This document shows positions 48,832 through 57,859 of a stretch of 64,000 bases of DNA, piece after piece. The position numbers and the translations under genes were made by a program. Source of the stretch: Bradyrhizobium sp. in8p8. Its GTDB lineage: Bacteria > Pseudomonadota > Alphaproteobacteria > Rhizobiales > Xanthobacteraceae. The stretch lies in the NCBI RefSeq assembly GCF_000426845.1, contig NZ_AUGD01000003.1, forward strand, positions 62,001-126,000, written 5' to 3'. Within the stretch, counting starts at the first letter, position 1, and the number at the start of each line of letters is the position of its first letter. Under the pieces are notes generated by a model. The model was not told the origin of the DNA, did not search any database, and saw nothing but the letters and a program-made list of their open reading frames with translations.

Positions 48832-48979
48832 GTCGTCCCGGACAAGCGAAGTGCAGATCCGGGACCCATAGCCCCAGGCAGATGTCGTGACACGAGATGG
48901 TCACTCCGGGTCTTCGCCAAACTACTCCCTGTGGTTATGGGTCCCGGGTTCGCGACTGCGTCGCGCCCCGGGACGACGA
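48832..48979. repeat. Intergenic palindromic repeat, family C
   Basis: TGTCGTCCCGGACAAGCG...ATCCGGGACCCATAGCCCCAGG is followed by TCTTCGCCAAACTACTCCCTGTGG and GGTCCCGGGTTCGCG...CGCCCCGGGACGACG. It shares blocks with 22430-22565. Confidence 0.82.
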
Positions 48980-49006
48980 GGAGATTTTGCCGCGCGGTCT
49001 TGCGTC

Positions 49007-49768
49007 TCAATCCCTGCTGTTCGGCGTCTGGATGAAGCCGCGATTGTGTGTCGGGCTGATCAGCAGCTCGTTGATGCAGACGCGCGCCGGCATGCTCGCG
49101 ATGAAAGCGATGGTGCGTCCCAAGTCCTCGGGTTGCAGCATCTTCGCCTGCTCCTCCTCGCTCGGCACCACCGGCCGCAGCTTCAGGATCGGCGTCGCCA
49201 CCTCGCCCGGCATCAGGCAGCAGGCGCGCAGGCCGTTGACGCATTCGTCCATGTTGAAGGAATGGGTCAAAGCCAGCACCGCATGCTTGGTCGTGGTGTA
49301 GGCCGGGCCCGGCATCTTCGAGACATGACGGCCCGCCCAGGACGAGACGTTGATGATCGAGCCGTCCTGCTGCTTGCGCATCGTCGGCAGCACCGCGCGC
49401 ATGCAGTAGAGCACGCCGTTGAGATTGACCTGGACGAGCTTGTCCCAGCCTTCCAGTTCCATGTCCTTCCAGCTGCGCTTGGGGATGTTGATGCCGGCGT
49501 TGTTCACCAGCAGATCGATCCGGCCGTGTCGGGCGACGATCTGATCCGCCGCCTTCTGCGCCTCGGCGGCGTTGGACACGTCCAGCGCGATCGCCTCGGC
49601 CGCGCCGCCCGCTTTCGTGATCTTCGCAACCACTGCATCCAGCGCATCCTTGCGACGGCCGGACACCACCACCGTCCAGCCATCGGCGGCGAGCGCCTCT
49701 GCGCCCGCCTCCCCGATCCCGCTGCCGCCACCCGTGACCCAGGCCACGCGTTTCCCGCTTTTTGACAT
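49007..49768 (-). CDS. SDR-family NAD(P)-dependent oxidoreductase
   Basis: A 253-residue classical short-chain dehydrogenase with TGGGSGIGEA cofactor motif, LLVNNAGINIP, catalytic Ser in NVSSWAGRH and Tyr-x3-Lys in PAYTTTKHA. Most similar in style to enzymes acting on hydroxy- or keto-acyl substrates, but the substrate is unknown. It is divergent from the malonyl-CoA synthetase gene, 86 bases apart, so a shared promoter region is possible. Confidence 0.92.
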   Translation of the reverse strand: MSKSGKRVAWVTGGGSGIGEAGAEALAADGWTVVVSGRRKDALDAVVAKITKAGGAAEAIALDVSNAAEAQKAADQIVARHGRIDLLVNNAGINIPKRSWKDMELEGWDKLVQVNLNGVLYCMRAVLPTMRKQQDGSIINVSSWAGRHVSKMPGPAYTTTKHAVLALTHSFNMDECVNGLRACCLMPGEVATPILKLRPVVPSEEEQAKMLQPEDLGRTIAFIASMPARVCINELLISPTHNRGFIQTPNSRD

Positions 49769-49854
49769 GCAAACTGTCTCCGTTGCTTCTACGGGGCGGT
49801 TTTTGCTAATCCAGCCCTCGGTTTTGACCGGCTTCTGCCGGCGAGGAATGTTGC

Positions 49855-51384
49855 ATGAACCAAGCTGCCAACGCCAACCTGTTTTCCCGCCTGTTCGACG
49901 GCCTGGACGATCCGAAACGGCTCGCGATCGAGACGTATGACGGCGCCCATATCAGCTATGGCGATCTGATCGCACGCGCCGGGCAGATGGCGAACGTGCT
50001 GGCCGCCCGCGGCGTGAAACCCGGGGACCGCGTTGCGGTGCAGGTGGAGAAGTCCGTCGCCAACATCGTGCTGTATCTCGGCACAGTGCGCGCCGGCGCG
50101 GTCTATCTACCGCTGAACACGGCCTATACGCTCAACGAACTCGACTATTTCATCGGCGATGCCGAGCCGTCGCTCGTGGTCTGCGATCCATCGAAGGCGG
50201 AAGGGCTCGCGCCGATCGCAGGCAAGGTGAAGGCCAAGGTCGAGACGCTCGGGGCTGACGGCAAGGGTTCGCTGACGGAGGCCGCAGACAAGGCGGGCAG
50301 CGAGTTCACGACCGTGCCGCGCGCGAGCGACGACCTCGCTGCCATTCTCTACACCTCCGGCACCACCGGCCGCTCCAAAGGCGCGATGCTCAGCCACGAC
50401 AATCTCGCCTCGAACTCGCTCTCGCTCGTCGATTACTGGCGCTTCACCGACAAGGACGTGCTGATCCACGCGCTGCCGATTTATCACACGCACGGATTGT
50501 TCGTGGCGACGAATGTGACGCTGTTCGCGCGGGCCTCGATGATCTTCCTGCCGAAGCTCGATCCGGACCTGATCATCAAGCTGATGGCACGCGCGACGGT
50601 GCTGATGGGCGTACCGACCTTCTACACGCGTCTTCTGCAGAACCCGGCCCTGTCGCACGAGACGACCAAGCACATGCGCCTGTTCATCTCGGGCTCGGCG
50701 CCGCTGCTCGCAGATACCCATCGCGAATGGTCGGCGCGCACGGGACATGCCGTGCTCGAGCGCTACGGTATGACCGAAACGAACATGAACACGTCAAACC
50801 CCTACGACGGCGAGCGCGTGCCGGGCGCAGTCGGCTTCCCGCTGCCGGGCGTCTCCGTGCGCGTGACCGATCCCGAAACGGGGAAAGAGCTGCCGCGCGA
50901 CGAGATCGGCATGATCGAGGTGAAGGGCCCGAACGTCTTCAAGGGCTATTGGCGCATGCCGGAGAAGACCAAGGCCGAATTCCGGCCCGACGGCTTCTTC
51001 ATCACCGGCGACCTCGGCAAGATCGATGCAAAGGGCTACGTCCACATCCTCGGCCGCGGCAAGGATCTCGTCATTTCCGGCGGCTTCAATGTCTACCCCA
51101 AGGAGATCGAGAGCGAGATCGACGCCATGCCCGGCGTTGTCGAATCCGCGGTGATCGGCGTGCCCCATGCCGATTTCGGCGAGGGCGTCACCGCGGTGCT
51201 GGTGCGCCAGCCCGGCGCGAGCATCGATGAAGCGACTGTCCTGAAGGGACTGGACGGGCGCCTCGCGAAATTCAAGATGCCCAAGCGGGTCTTCGTTGTG
51301 GACGAGCTGCCGCGCAACACCATGGGCAAGGTGCAGAAGAACATTCTGCGCGAGACGTACAAGGACATTTACGCGAAGAAGTAG
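49855..51384 (+). CDS. matB: Malonyl-CoA synthetase (acyl-CoA ligase family)
   Basis: A 509-residue ANL-family ligase. P-loop LYTSGTTGRSKGAMLSH, VLERYGMTETNMNTSNPYDGERVPGAVGFPLPGV, hinge-region GRGKDLVISGGFNVYPKEIE and catalytic Lys in PRNTMGKVQKN are all present. The TETNMNTSNPY and GxVGFPLPGV features match MatB proteins, which activate malonate to malonyl-CoA. matA (malonyl-CoA decarboxylase) is not adjacent, so substrate assignment is by similarity only. Confidence 0.88.
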   Translation: MNQAANANLFSRLFDGLDDPKRLAIETYDGAHISYGDLIARAGQMANVLAARGVKPGDRVAVQVEKSVANIVLYLGTVRAGAVYLPLNTAYTLNELDYFIGDAEPSLVVCDPSKAEGLAPIAGKVKAKVETLGADGKGSLTEAADKAGSEFTTVPRASDDLAAILYTSGTTGRSKGAMLSHDNLASNSLSLVDYWRFTDKDVLIHALPIYHTHGLFVATNVTLFARASMIFLPKLDPDLIIKLMARATVLMGVPTFYTRLLQNPALSHETTKHMRLFISGSAPLLADTHREWSARTGHAVLERYGMTETNMNTSNPYDGERVPGAVGFPLPGVSVRVTDPETGKELPRDEIGMIEVKGPNVFKGYWRMPEKTKAEFRPDGFFITGDLGKIDAKGYVHILGRGKDLVISGGFNVYPKEIESEIDAMPGVVESAVIGVPHADFGEGVTAVLVRQPGASIDEATVLKGLDGRLAKFKMPKRVFVVDELPRNTMGKVQKNILRETYKDIYAKK

Positions 51385-51621
51385 GGGCAAAAGCTCCAGG
51401 GCTGGGGAAATGCATGAAGCGCGAGCAGGCTGCCCGGATCAACGATCATCTCCTCGATGCTTATAGCGCCCTAGACCGGGCCCGAGTGAGCATCGCGGCC
51501 TGAAGGTGCTTTCCGGCTCCGATCGCATCGAAGGCATCGGCAATCTCCGGGATTGGTTGGGTAGCGAAGTGCGACTGAAGGATCAGGCCGCCTTGCGATT
51601 TCTGGGCTCTTCTCTCTCCCC
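51385..51621. other. Intergenic region with a possible dehydrogenase remnant
   Basis: Between matB and a family A repeat. The only coding-like trace is on the minus strand (51461-51600), listed separately. No other gene is seen. Confidence 0.5.
51461..51600 (-). pseudogene. Possible C-terminal relic of a zinc-type alcohol dehydrogenase
   Basis: The minus-strand frame includes PIPEIADAFDAIGAGKHLQAAM, which resembles the last segment of zinc-binding MDR dehydrogenases (PEIADAFxxxGxGKHxGKIV-like). There is no start, no upstream domain, and the frame fuses into a repeat. It may be chance. Confidence 0.25.
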
Positions 51622-51709
51622 CGTCATTGCGAGGAGCACCTGCGGCGAAGCAATCCAGAATCGTTCCCCGGAGACAGCCTGGATTGCTTCGCTTCGCGCG
51701 CAATGACGG
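51622..51709. repeat. Intergenic palindromic repeat, family A (short form)
   Basis: CGTCATTGCGAGGAGC...GAAGCAATCCAG pairs with CTGGATTGCTTCG...CGCGCAATGACGG. It lacks the extra ACAAAAT/ATTTTG stem of the long form. Confidence 0.88.
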
Positions 51710-51721
51710 TGGATGTGGCGG

Positions 51722-52582
51722 CTACAGCCCGCCCAGCAGGCTCAGCACAAACCGGCCGCCGACGATCAACAGATAACACCCGAACGCCACTTCCAGCGTG
51801 CGCTTCGACATCGCATGCGCCGCTTTCACGCCGAGCGGCGCGGTGACGAGGCTCATCGGCATCACCAGCACGGCACCGATCAGCGAGACATAACCGAGCG
51901 CGAACGGCACTTGCAGCGCTGCGACACCGGGATAGGTCGCCGCCGCCGGCCAGCCCGCATAGATGTAGCCGAGCGCGCCGGGAATCGAGATCAGCACCGC
52001 GAGCGCGGAGGAGGTTGCGACGGCCTGATGAATGGGACGGCTGTAGAACGTCATCAGCAGGTTCGAGAACAGGCCGCCGCCGATGCCCATCAAGGTCGAG
52101 AGCAGACCGACGCAGAGGCCGTAGACGCGCATCAATGGACCCTTCGGCAGATCGTCGCCGAGTTTCCAGGTCTCGCGCGCGAAGATCAGCCGGACCGCGG
52201 CCGACCAGGCGACCGCGACGAACACGATCTTGAACAGCCGCTCCGGCGCATAGCGTGCGACCACGCTACCGATGACGACACCGATCAGGATCGGCAGCCA
52301 CCAGACGCGCAGGATCGTCATGTCGACCGCGCCCCGCTTGTAGTGAGCTCGCAACGAACGGATCGAGGTCGGGATGATCACGGCGAGCGAGGTGCCGACG
52401 CAGAGCGGCATCCGCACCTCCAGCGGCACGCCGGCGATGCGAAAGCATTCGTAGAACACCGGAACCAGAATGGCGCCGCCGCCGATCCCGAACACGCCTG
52501 CCAGAAAGCCCGAGGCCGCGCCCGTTGCGATCAGCAGCAGGGTCAGCTCGACGATTTCCTTGAGATCAAGAGCAGGAATCAA
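51722..52582 (-). CDS. TauE/SafE-family sulfite/organosulfonate exporter
   Basis: A 286-residue membrane protein with eight predicted helices and the duplicated TauE/DUF81 signature GVFGIGGGAILVP (first half) and MGIGGGLFSNLLM (second half). Family members export sulfite, sulfoacetate or similar anions. Substrate and partners are unknown here. The stop is 13 bases from the family A repeat. Confidence 0.9.
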   Translation of the reverse strand: MIPALDLKEIVELTLLLIATGAASGFLAGVFGIGGGAILVPVFYECFRIAGVPLEVRMPLCVGTSLAVIIPTSIRSLRAHYKRGAVDMTILRVWWLPILIGVVIGSVVARYAPERLFKIVFVAVAWSAAVRLIFARETWKLGDDLPKGPLMRVYGLCVGLLSTLMGIGGGLFSNLLMTFYSRPIHQAVATSSALAVLISIPGALGYIYAGWPAAATYPGVAALQVPFALGYVSLIGAVLVMPMSLVTAPLGVKAAHAMSKRTLEVAFGCYLLIVGGRFVLSLLGGL

Positions 52583-52815
52583 CCCCCTCCCCCCACTGGT
52601 CGCAGCTCGTCCGTGACGTCAGCTCGGAACTTGCTGTGCGGAGCAGTAGGCGGATCTGCTTGATCCGGTCGACAGGCCAGGTTGCTGGCGGGGGTGGATT
52701 GCGGGTCGCGCATATCGGTCGCCGTTGCGCATTGCCGCCGGGCGCGTGCGAGACTCGAGCCGGGGAATCAGGGGCAGGGCTGCGTCAGCGGCGGCCCAGG
52801 GCGGCGACCCCGTGC

Positions 52816-52831
52816 ATTAGAGGCATTCCAA
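52816..52831. promoter_or_regulatory. Degenerate Irr-box-like element upstream of sdhC
   Basis: TTAGAG-GCA-TTCCAA keeps the 3-base spacer and four of six symmetrical positions of the Irr operator. It is weak on its own. Confidence 0.25.
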
Positions 52832-52902
52832 TAGTAATTTCAATGTGTCTCGCACGGCACAAGAAGTGATCTTGAGATCATTTGTTCGTTGGCGGACCTG
52901 CC

Positions 52903-52918
52903 TTCTGGTATACCAGAA
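52903..52918. promoter_or_regulatory. Perfect 16-bp palindrome upstream of sdhC
   Basis: TTCTGGTATACCAGAA is fully self-complementary. Its TGGTATACCA core resembles operators of GntR/FadR-type regulators, which often control TCA and organic-acid genes. No such regulator is encoded in the window. Confidence 0.5.
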
Positions 52919-53078
52919 CGGGGATTGACCCTGTTTCATCAAGGCCATAGAGCTGAACGCGCGTTCGATTTATGGCGATTTGGTGATTGCGCAGGCCCCA
53001 TCGACTCCGTAAATAGAGCCGACCCTTTCGCGATCCCCGCGTGCCCTGCTGGGCCGCAACAAACATCAAAAGCCGCCC

Positions 53079-53477
53079 ATGACCGCACGGATCGAACGAC
53101 CGCTTTCGCCGCACATCCAAACCTATCGGTGGACCCTGACGATGGCGCTCTCCATCGTTCACCGTGCCACCGGCATCGCCCTCTATGTCGGCACGCTGCT
53201 GCTGGTCTGGTGGCTGGTTGCCGCGGCCTCCGGCCCGACCGCCTACGCCCACGTGCAGGCCTTTGCCGGCAGCATCATCGGCCGGCTGATCGTGTTCGGC
53301 TACACCTGGGCCCTGATGCACCACATGCTCAGCGGCATCCGGCATTTCGTCTGGGACCTCGGCTACGGCTTCAAACCCAACGAGCGCGAAGCACTGACCT
53401 GGGGCGCCCTGATCGGCGGCATCGCGCTGACGGTGCTGATCTGGATCATCGCCTATGCGAACGGAGGCGGTCGATGA
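53079..53477 (+). CDS. sdhC: Succinate dehydrogenase cytochrome b556 subunit
   Basis: A 132-residue, three-helix membrane anchor. RPLSPHIQTYRWTLTMALSIVHRATGIAL is the quinone-site motif, and the heme-b ligand His is in ALMHHMLSGIRHFVWD. It starts MTARIERPLSPH. The stop overlaps the sdhD start. Confidence 0.97.
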   Translation: MTARIERPLSPHIQTYRWTLTMALSIVHRATGIALYVGTLLLVWWLVAAASGPTAYAHVQAFAGSIIGRLIVFGYTWALMHHMLSGIRHFVWDLGYGFKPNEREALTWGALIGGIALTVLIWIIAYANGGGR

Positions 53478-53890
53478 GTTTCGACGAATCCCACGGCTCT
53501 CCGAAGCGCCCCTCGATGCGCACTCCGCTCGGCCGCGTCCGCAATCTCGGCGCCGCGCATTCCGGCACGTCCGATTTCTGGCGCCAGCGCATCACCGGCG
53601 TTGCGATGACGCTGCTGATCATCCCGGCGCTGGTGATCATCGTCATGCTGCTCGGCCGCAACCAAGTCTACGCTGCGCAGACCCTGAGCTCCATTCCCGT
53701 TGCGGTGATCCTGCTCCTCTTCATCTTCGCCAGCGCCTGGCACATGAAGATCGGCATGCAGGTGGTGATCGAGGACTATGTCCATAACGAGAAGCTGAAG
53801 CTCACCGCGATCATGCTCAACAATTTCTTCTCGGTCGCCGTGGCGCTCGCCTCGACCTACGCGATCCTGAAACTTTCCTCCGGAGTGTAA
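53474..53890 (+). CDS. sdhD: Succinate dehydrogenase hydrophobic membrane anchor subunit
   Basis: A 138-residue anchor with three helices. RTPLGRVRNLGAAHSGTSDFWRQRITGVAM is the typical alphaproteobacterial N-terminus, with heme/quinone residues in AWHMKIGMQVVIEDYVHNEKLK. The ATG at 53474 overlaps sdhC by 4 bases, and sdhA begins 3 bases after the stop. Confidence 0.96.
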   Translation: MSFDESHGSPKRPSMRTPLGRVRNLGAAHSGTSDFWRQRITGVAMTLLIIPALVIIVMLLGRNQVYAAQTLSSIPVAVILLLFIFASAWHMKIGMQVVIEDYVHNEKLKLTAIMLNNFFSVAVALASTYAILKLSSGV

Positions 53891-53893
53891 CCC

Positions 53894-55729
53894 ATGGCCG
53901 CTGAGATCAATGGCAAGGGCAACGGCGCTCCCGCCACCAACGGCAAAGCCTACCCGATCGAAGACCACACCTACGACGTCGTCGTTGTGGGCGCCGGCGG
54001 TGCGGGCCTGCGCGCCGTGGTCGGCTGCAGCGAGGCCGGCCTGCGCACCGCCTGCATCACCAAGGTGTTTCCGACCCGCTCACACACCGTTGCGGCGCAG
54101 GGCGGCATCTCCGCCTCGCTCGGCAACATGCACAAGGACGACTGGCGCTGGCACATGTACGACACCGTGAAGGGGTCGGACTGGCTCGGCGACCAGGACG
54201 CGATCGAATACATGGTGCGCAACGCGCCCGAGGCGGTCTACGAGCTTGAGCATTGGGGCGTGCCGTTCTCGCGCACCGAGGACGGCAAGATCTACCAGCG
54301 TCCGTTCGGCGGCATGACCACCGAGTTCGGCAAGGCCCAGGCACAGCGCACCTGCGCCGCCGCCGACCGCACCGGCCACGCCATGCTGCATACGATGTAC
54401 GGCCAGTCGCTGCGCCATGCGGCCGAGTTCTTCATCGAGTTCTTCGCGATCGACCTGATCATGGACGACCAGGGCACCTGCCGCGGCGTCATCGCGCTCA
54501 AGCTCGACGACGGGACGCTGCACCGCTTCCGCGCCCAGACCGTCATTCTCGCGACCGGCGGCTATGGCCGCGCCTATGCGTCCTGCACCTCGGCGCACAC
54601 CTGCACCGGCGACGGCGGCGGCATGGTGCTGCGCGCGGGCCTGCCTTTGCAGGACATGGAGTTCGTGCAGTTCCACCCGACCGGCATCTACGGTTCGGGC
54701 TGTCTCGTCACCGAAGGCGCGCGCGGCGAAGGCGGCTATCTCGTCAACTCCGAGGGCGAGCGCTTCATGGAGCGCTACGCGCCGTCGGCGAAGGACCTCG
54801 CCTCCCGCGACGTCGTCTCGCGCGCGATGACCATCGAGATCCGCGAGGGCCGCGGCGTCGGCAAGAAGAAGGACCACATCTTCCTGCATCTCGACCATCT
54901 CGATCCCGCCGTGCTGGCCGAGCGCCTGCCGGGCATCTCGGAATCGGCAAAGATCTTCGCCAATGTCGACGTGACGCGCGAGCCGATCCCGATCGTGCCG
55001 ACCGTGCACTACAACATGGGCGGCATTCCAACGAACTATCACGGCGAAGTCCTGACCAAGAAGGACGGCGACGATAACGCGGTGATCCCGGGCCTGATGG
55101 CGATCGGCGAAGCCGCCTGCGTCTCCGTGCACGGCGCCAACCGCCTCGGCTCCAACTCGCTGATCGACCTCGTCGTGTTCGGCCGCGCCGCCGCGCTTCG
55201 CCTCGCCGAGAAGCTCACGCCGAACGGCAAGCAGCCGGAGCTGCCGGCGAACTCGGCCGAGATGGCGCTCGGCCGCCTCGACCATTTCCGCTACGCCTCC
55301 GGCGGCACGCCGACCGCGAAGCTGCGCGAGGGCATGCAGCACGTCATGCAGAACAATTGCGCGGTGTTCCGCACCGGCGATGTCCTGAGCGAGGGCCAGA
55401 ATCTGATCGCGAAGGTCCACAGCGGCATCACCGACATCGGCGTGTCGGACCGCTCGCTGGTGTGGAATTCGGACCTCGTCGAGACGCTCGAATTCGACAA
55501 TCTGATCTCGCAGGCGGTGGTGACGATGAACTCGGCCGCCAACCGCACCGAGAGCCGCGGCGCCCATGCCCGCGAGGACTTTTCCGAACGCGACGACAAG
55601 AACTGGATGAAGCACACGCTGGCCTGGCTGGACGATGCCGGCAAGGTCAGGATCGAGTACCGCCCGGTTCACAACTACACCATGACCAACGACGTGCAGT
55701 ACATCCCGCCGAAGGCGCGCGTGTATTGA
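53894..55729 (+). CDS. sdhA: Succinate dehydrogenase flavoprotein subunit
   Basis: A 611-residue catalytic subunit. FAD is bound through [13 protein letters not shown], with covalent attachment at the His of [13 protein letters not shown]. The active-site [21 protein letters not shown] and substrate Arg region [17 protein letters not shown] are intact. It oxidises succinate to fumarate and passes electrons to SdhB. It is separated from sdhB by 135 bases occupied by a family D repeat. Confidence 0.98.
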   Translation: MAAEINGKGNGAPATNGKAYPIEDHTYDVVVVGAGGAGLRAVVGCSEAGLRTACITKVFPTRSHTVAAQGGISASLGNMHKDDWRWHMYDTVKGSDWLGDQDAIEYMVRNAPEAVYELEHWGVPFSRTEDGKIYQRPFGGMTTEFGKAQAQRTCAAADRTGHAMLHTMYGQSLRHAAEFFIEFFAIDLIMDDQGTCRGVIALKLDDGTLHRFRAQTVILATGGYGRAYASCTSAHTCTGDGGGMVLRAGLPLQDMEFVQFHPTGIYGSGCLVTEGARGEGGYLVNSEGERFMERYAPSAKDLASRDVVSRAMTIEIREGRGVGKKKDHIFLHLDHLDPAVLAERLPGISESAKIFANVDVTREPIPIVPTVHYNMGGIPTNYHGEVLTKKDGDDNAVIPGLMAIGEAACVSVHGANRLGSNSLIDLVVFGRAAALRLAEKLTPNGKQPELPANSAEMALGRLDHFRYASGGTPTAKLREGMQHVMQNNCAVFRTGDVLSEGQNLIAKVHSGITDIGVSDRSLVWNSDLVETLEFDNLISQAVVTMNSAANRTESRGAHAREDFSERDDKNWMKHTLAWLDDAGKVRIEYRPVHNYTMTNDVQYIPPKARVY

Positions 55730-55737
55730 TCAGGGCT

Positions 55738-55842
55738 CGTCATGCGCGGGCAAAGGGCGCGAAGCGACGTCTTCAAACCTGATGACCCGCGCATCCATCT
55801 TTCGAAAAGGGATGGATCGCCGGGTGAAGCCCGGCAATGACG
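55738..55842. repeat. Palindromic repeat, family D (diverged), between sdhA and sdhB
   Basis: CTCGTCATGCGCGGGCAAAGG...ACCCGCGCATCC pairs in modules with GGGATGGATCGCCGGGTGAAGCCCGGCAATGACG. The outer TCATG/AATGACG ends match the other D copies. It lies within the sdh operon. Confidence 0.75.
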
Positions 55843-55864
55843 CGGAAAACCAGAGGCAGGACTT

Positions 55865-56647
55865 ATGGTTGAATTCGCACTTCCAAAGAATTCCAAGATT
55901 TCAGGCGGCAAGACCTGGCCGAAGCCCGCGGGCGCGGCCGAGCTTCGCGAGTTCAAGGTCTATCGGTGGAATCCCGATGACGGCAAGAATCCGAGCGTCG
56001 ACACCTATTACGTCGACACCAACGATTGCGGCCCGATGGTGCTGGACGGCCTCATCTGGATCAAGAACCATATCGATCCGTCGCTGACCTTCCGCCGCTC
56101 CTGCCGTGAAGGCGTCTGCGGCTCCTGCGCCATGAACATCGACGGCCAGAACACGCTGGCCTGCACCAAGTCGATGCACGAGGTGAAGGACGGCGCGGTG
56201 AAGGTCAACCCGCTGCCGCACCAGCCGGTGGTGAAGGACCTCGTCCCCGACCTCACCAACTTCTACGCCCAGTACGCCTCGGTCGAGCCCTGGCTGAAGA
56301 CGACCTCGCCGACGCCGCAGAAGGAATGGCGCCAGAGCCACGAGGATCGCGAGAAGCTCGACGGGCTCTACGAGTGCATCCTCTGCGCCTGCTGCTCGAC
56401 TTCCTGCCCGAGCTATTGGTGGAACAGCGAGCGCTATCTCGGCCCTGCCGCGCTGCTGCAGGCCAACCGCTGGGTGTCGGATTCGCGCGATGAGGCCACC
56501 GGCGAGCGGCTCGATAATCTGGAGGACCCGTTCCGCCTCTACCGCTGCCACACCATCATGAACTGCGCCAAGGCCTGCCCGAAGGGGCTGAACCCGGCCG
56601 AAGCCATCGCCGAGCTCAAGCTCAAGATGGTCGAGCGGCAGATCTGA
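55865..56647 (+). CDS. sdhB: Succinate dehydrogenase iron-sulfur subunit
   Basis: A 260-residue electron-transfer subunit. The [2Fe-2S] cysteines lie in [16 protein letters not shown] and NTLAC, the [4Fe-4S] set in [12 protein letters not shown], and the [3Fe-4S] set in [17 protein letters not shown]. The start [11 protein letters not shown] follows GAGGCAGGACTT. It is last in sdhCDAB. Confidence 0.98.
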   Translation: MVEFALPKNSKISGGKTWPKPAGAAELREFKVYRWNPDDGKNPSVDTYYVDTNDCGPMVLDGLIWIKNHIDPSLTFRRSCREGVCGSCAMNIDGQNTLACTKSMHEVKDGAVKVNPLPHQPVVKDLVPDLTNFYAQYASVEPWLKTTSPTPQKEWRQSHEDREKLDGLYECILCACCSTSCPSYWWNSERYLGPAALLQANRWVSDSRDEATGERLDNLEDPFRLYRCHTIMNCAKACPKGLNPAEAIAELKLKMVERQI

Positions 56648-56686
56648 TTGCGTCTGGGACGCACCTCGTCTCGCGGCGGCCCTGGT

Positions 56687-57859
56687 CTAGTGATGCTCCG
56701 CGAGACGCTTGGTACCAAGCGGGGGCTGCGCTACTGCCACGCCCGCTTTTGAAACTCCTTGATCGATTGCCCAGCGCAATTGGCGGTCCGTTGCGCGCAG
56801 CTTGATCTCGTCCGAGGCGAGCGCGGCGAGATTGGCAAGTGTCTGCTTCTGGGTATCGTCCAGCGTGCGTGGCCGGGTGTCGATCACGCAGAGTGAGCCC
56901 AGTGTGAAGCCGTCGGGATCGCTCACCGGGCAGCCAGCGTAGAACCGAAATCCCAGTTCGCCCAACACGGCGGGATTTTCCGAGAAGCGCGGGTCAGTCG
57001 CGAGGTTCTCGGCGACCATGACGCCCTTCTGCAAGATGGTGTAGTTGCAGAACGCCCAGTCGCGCGGCGTATCGGACATGTCGAGTCCATAGCGCGACTT
57101 GAACCATTGCCGGTTTGGAGTCAGCAGCGTCAAGAGCGCGACGGGAGCGTCGAGGCTGCGCGCCGCCAGCCAGGTCAGGCGGTCGAACGAATCCTCCGGC
57201 GGCGTGTCGATCAGACCGGAGCGTTCGAGCGCGAGAAGCCGCTCGCCCTCATTGTCCGGAAAGGGAAACGAGGGCGGCGTCTCGAACGGAGCCGGGTGCT
57301 CGATGGCGGCTCTGAAAATGGTGTCGATCGCTTCGGGCAACGCCGGCAATCCGTCGACGAACACTGTCGTTCTGATGTCAGGTCCGATCCCGTCGACCGT
57401 CCGATCTGCCGCCGAAGCCCCGACAACCAGGATTTTGGTGCGTCCCAGCGCAGGATCGCCGCGCAGGCTCTCCAGCATGGCCCGTCTGCTCGCGCCCGAT
57501 GCCTCGGCTTCGACCACGACTGCGGCCGGCAACCGGGTGCCTATCGCGAGCAGCGCCGCGTAGGGATCCGAGTAGCTTTCGACGACACAGGCCTTCACGT
57601 TGGCCAGCGCTGCTTCGTAATCAACGATGCGTTCCGGGCGCGCAATGACGACCACCCGCGCGGAGGCAAGGGGCGGTAACGCGCCGGGACCGGAGATCAG
57701 CCCCAGAACGTCGCGGCGGTAGACCCGGCGATGGCCTCCCGGCGTTTTCCAGGACGGGATCGATCCGCCTTCGATCAGAAGCTGCGCCGTGCGGATCGAG
57801 ACGCCCAGGATCTTGGCAGCGTCCGCCGTTGTCAGAATTTCCTTGGCCATGCTGTCCAT
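56687..57859 (-). CDS. Excisionase-type HTH, degenerate receiver-like, GAF sensor regulator
   Basis: A 390-residue protein. Residues 4-57 are a MerR/Xis-type winged helix (TTADAAKILGVSIRTAQLLIEGGSIPSWKTPGGHRRVYRRDVLG). About 66-185 is a receiver-like Rossmann region whose phosphoacceptor position reads VVVEAEASG, with no Asp, so phosphorylation is unlikely. About 205-370 is a GAF domain of the light/redox or small-molecule type, RLLALERSGLIDTPPEDSFDRLTWLAA to GSLCVIDTRPRTLDD. It probably senses a cytoplasmic ligand and binds DNA. GGGGGCAAG precedes the ATG at 57859. Upstream lies an array of five 9-bp direct repeats. Confidence 0.85.
   Translation of the reverse strand: MDSMAKEILTTADAAKILGVSIRTAQLLIEGGSIPSWKTPGGHRRVYRRDVLGLISGPGALPPLASARVVVIARPERIVDYEAALANVKACVVESYSDPYAALLAIGTRLPAAVVVEAEASGASRRAMLESLRGDPALGRTKILVVGASAADRTVDGIGPDIRTTVFVDGLPALPEAIDTIFRAAIEHPAPFETPPSFPFPDNEGERLLALERSGLIDTPPEDSFDRLTWLAARSLDAPVALLTLLTPNRQWFKSRYGLDMSDTPRDWAFCNYTILQKGVMVAENLATDPRFSENPAVLGELGFRFYAGCPVSDPDGFTLGSLCVIDTRPRTLDDTQKQTLANLAALASDEIKLRATDRQLRWAIDQGVSKAGVAVAQPPLGTKRLAEHH

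Larger units (their letters stand above)
52583..53078. other. Regulatory gap upstream of sdhCDAB
   Basis: This stretch of about 496 bases shows no credible gene. It holds a degenerate Irr-box-like element (52816-52831), a TGATCT-TG-AGATCA inverted repeat (52867-52880) and a perfect 16-bp palindrome (52903-52918), spread over 100 bases ending about 160 bases before sdhC. Confidence 0.6.

Noticed and set aside
52659..52672. TTGATCCGGTCGAC as a FixK-type box before sdhC
   Set aside because: The right half does not read TCAA or GCAA at the required spacing.
54080..55672. A 530-codon open frame opposite sdhA
   Set aside because: It is an antisense shadow of sdhA; no independent coding evidence.
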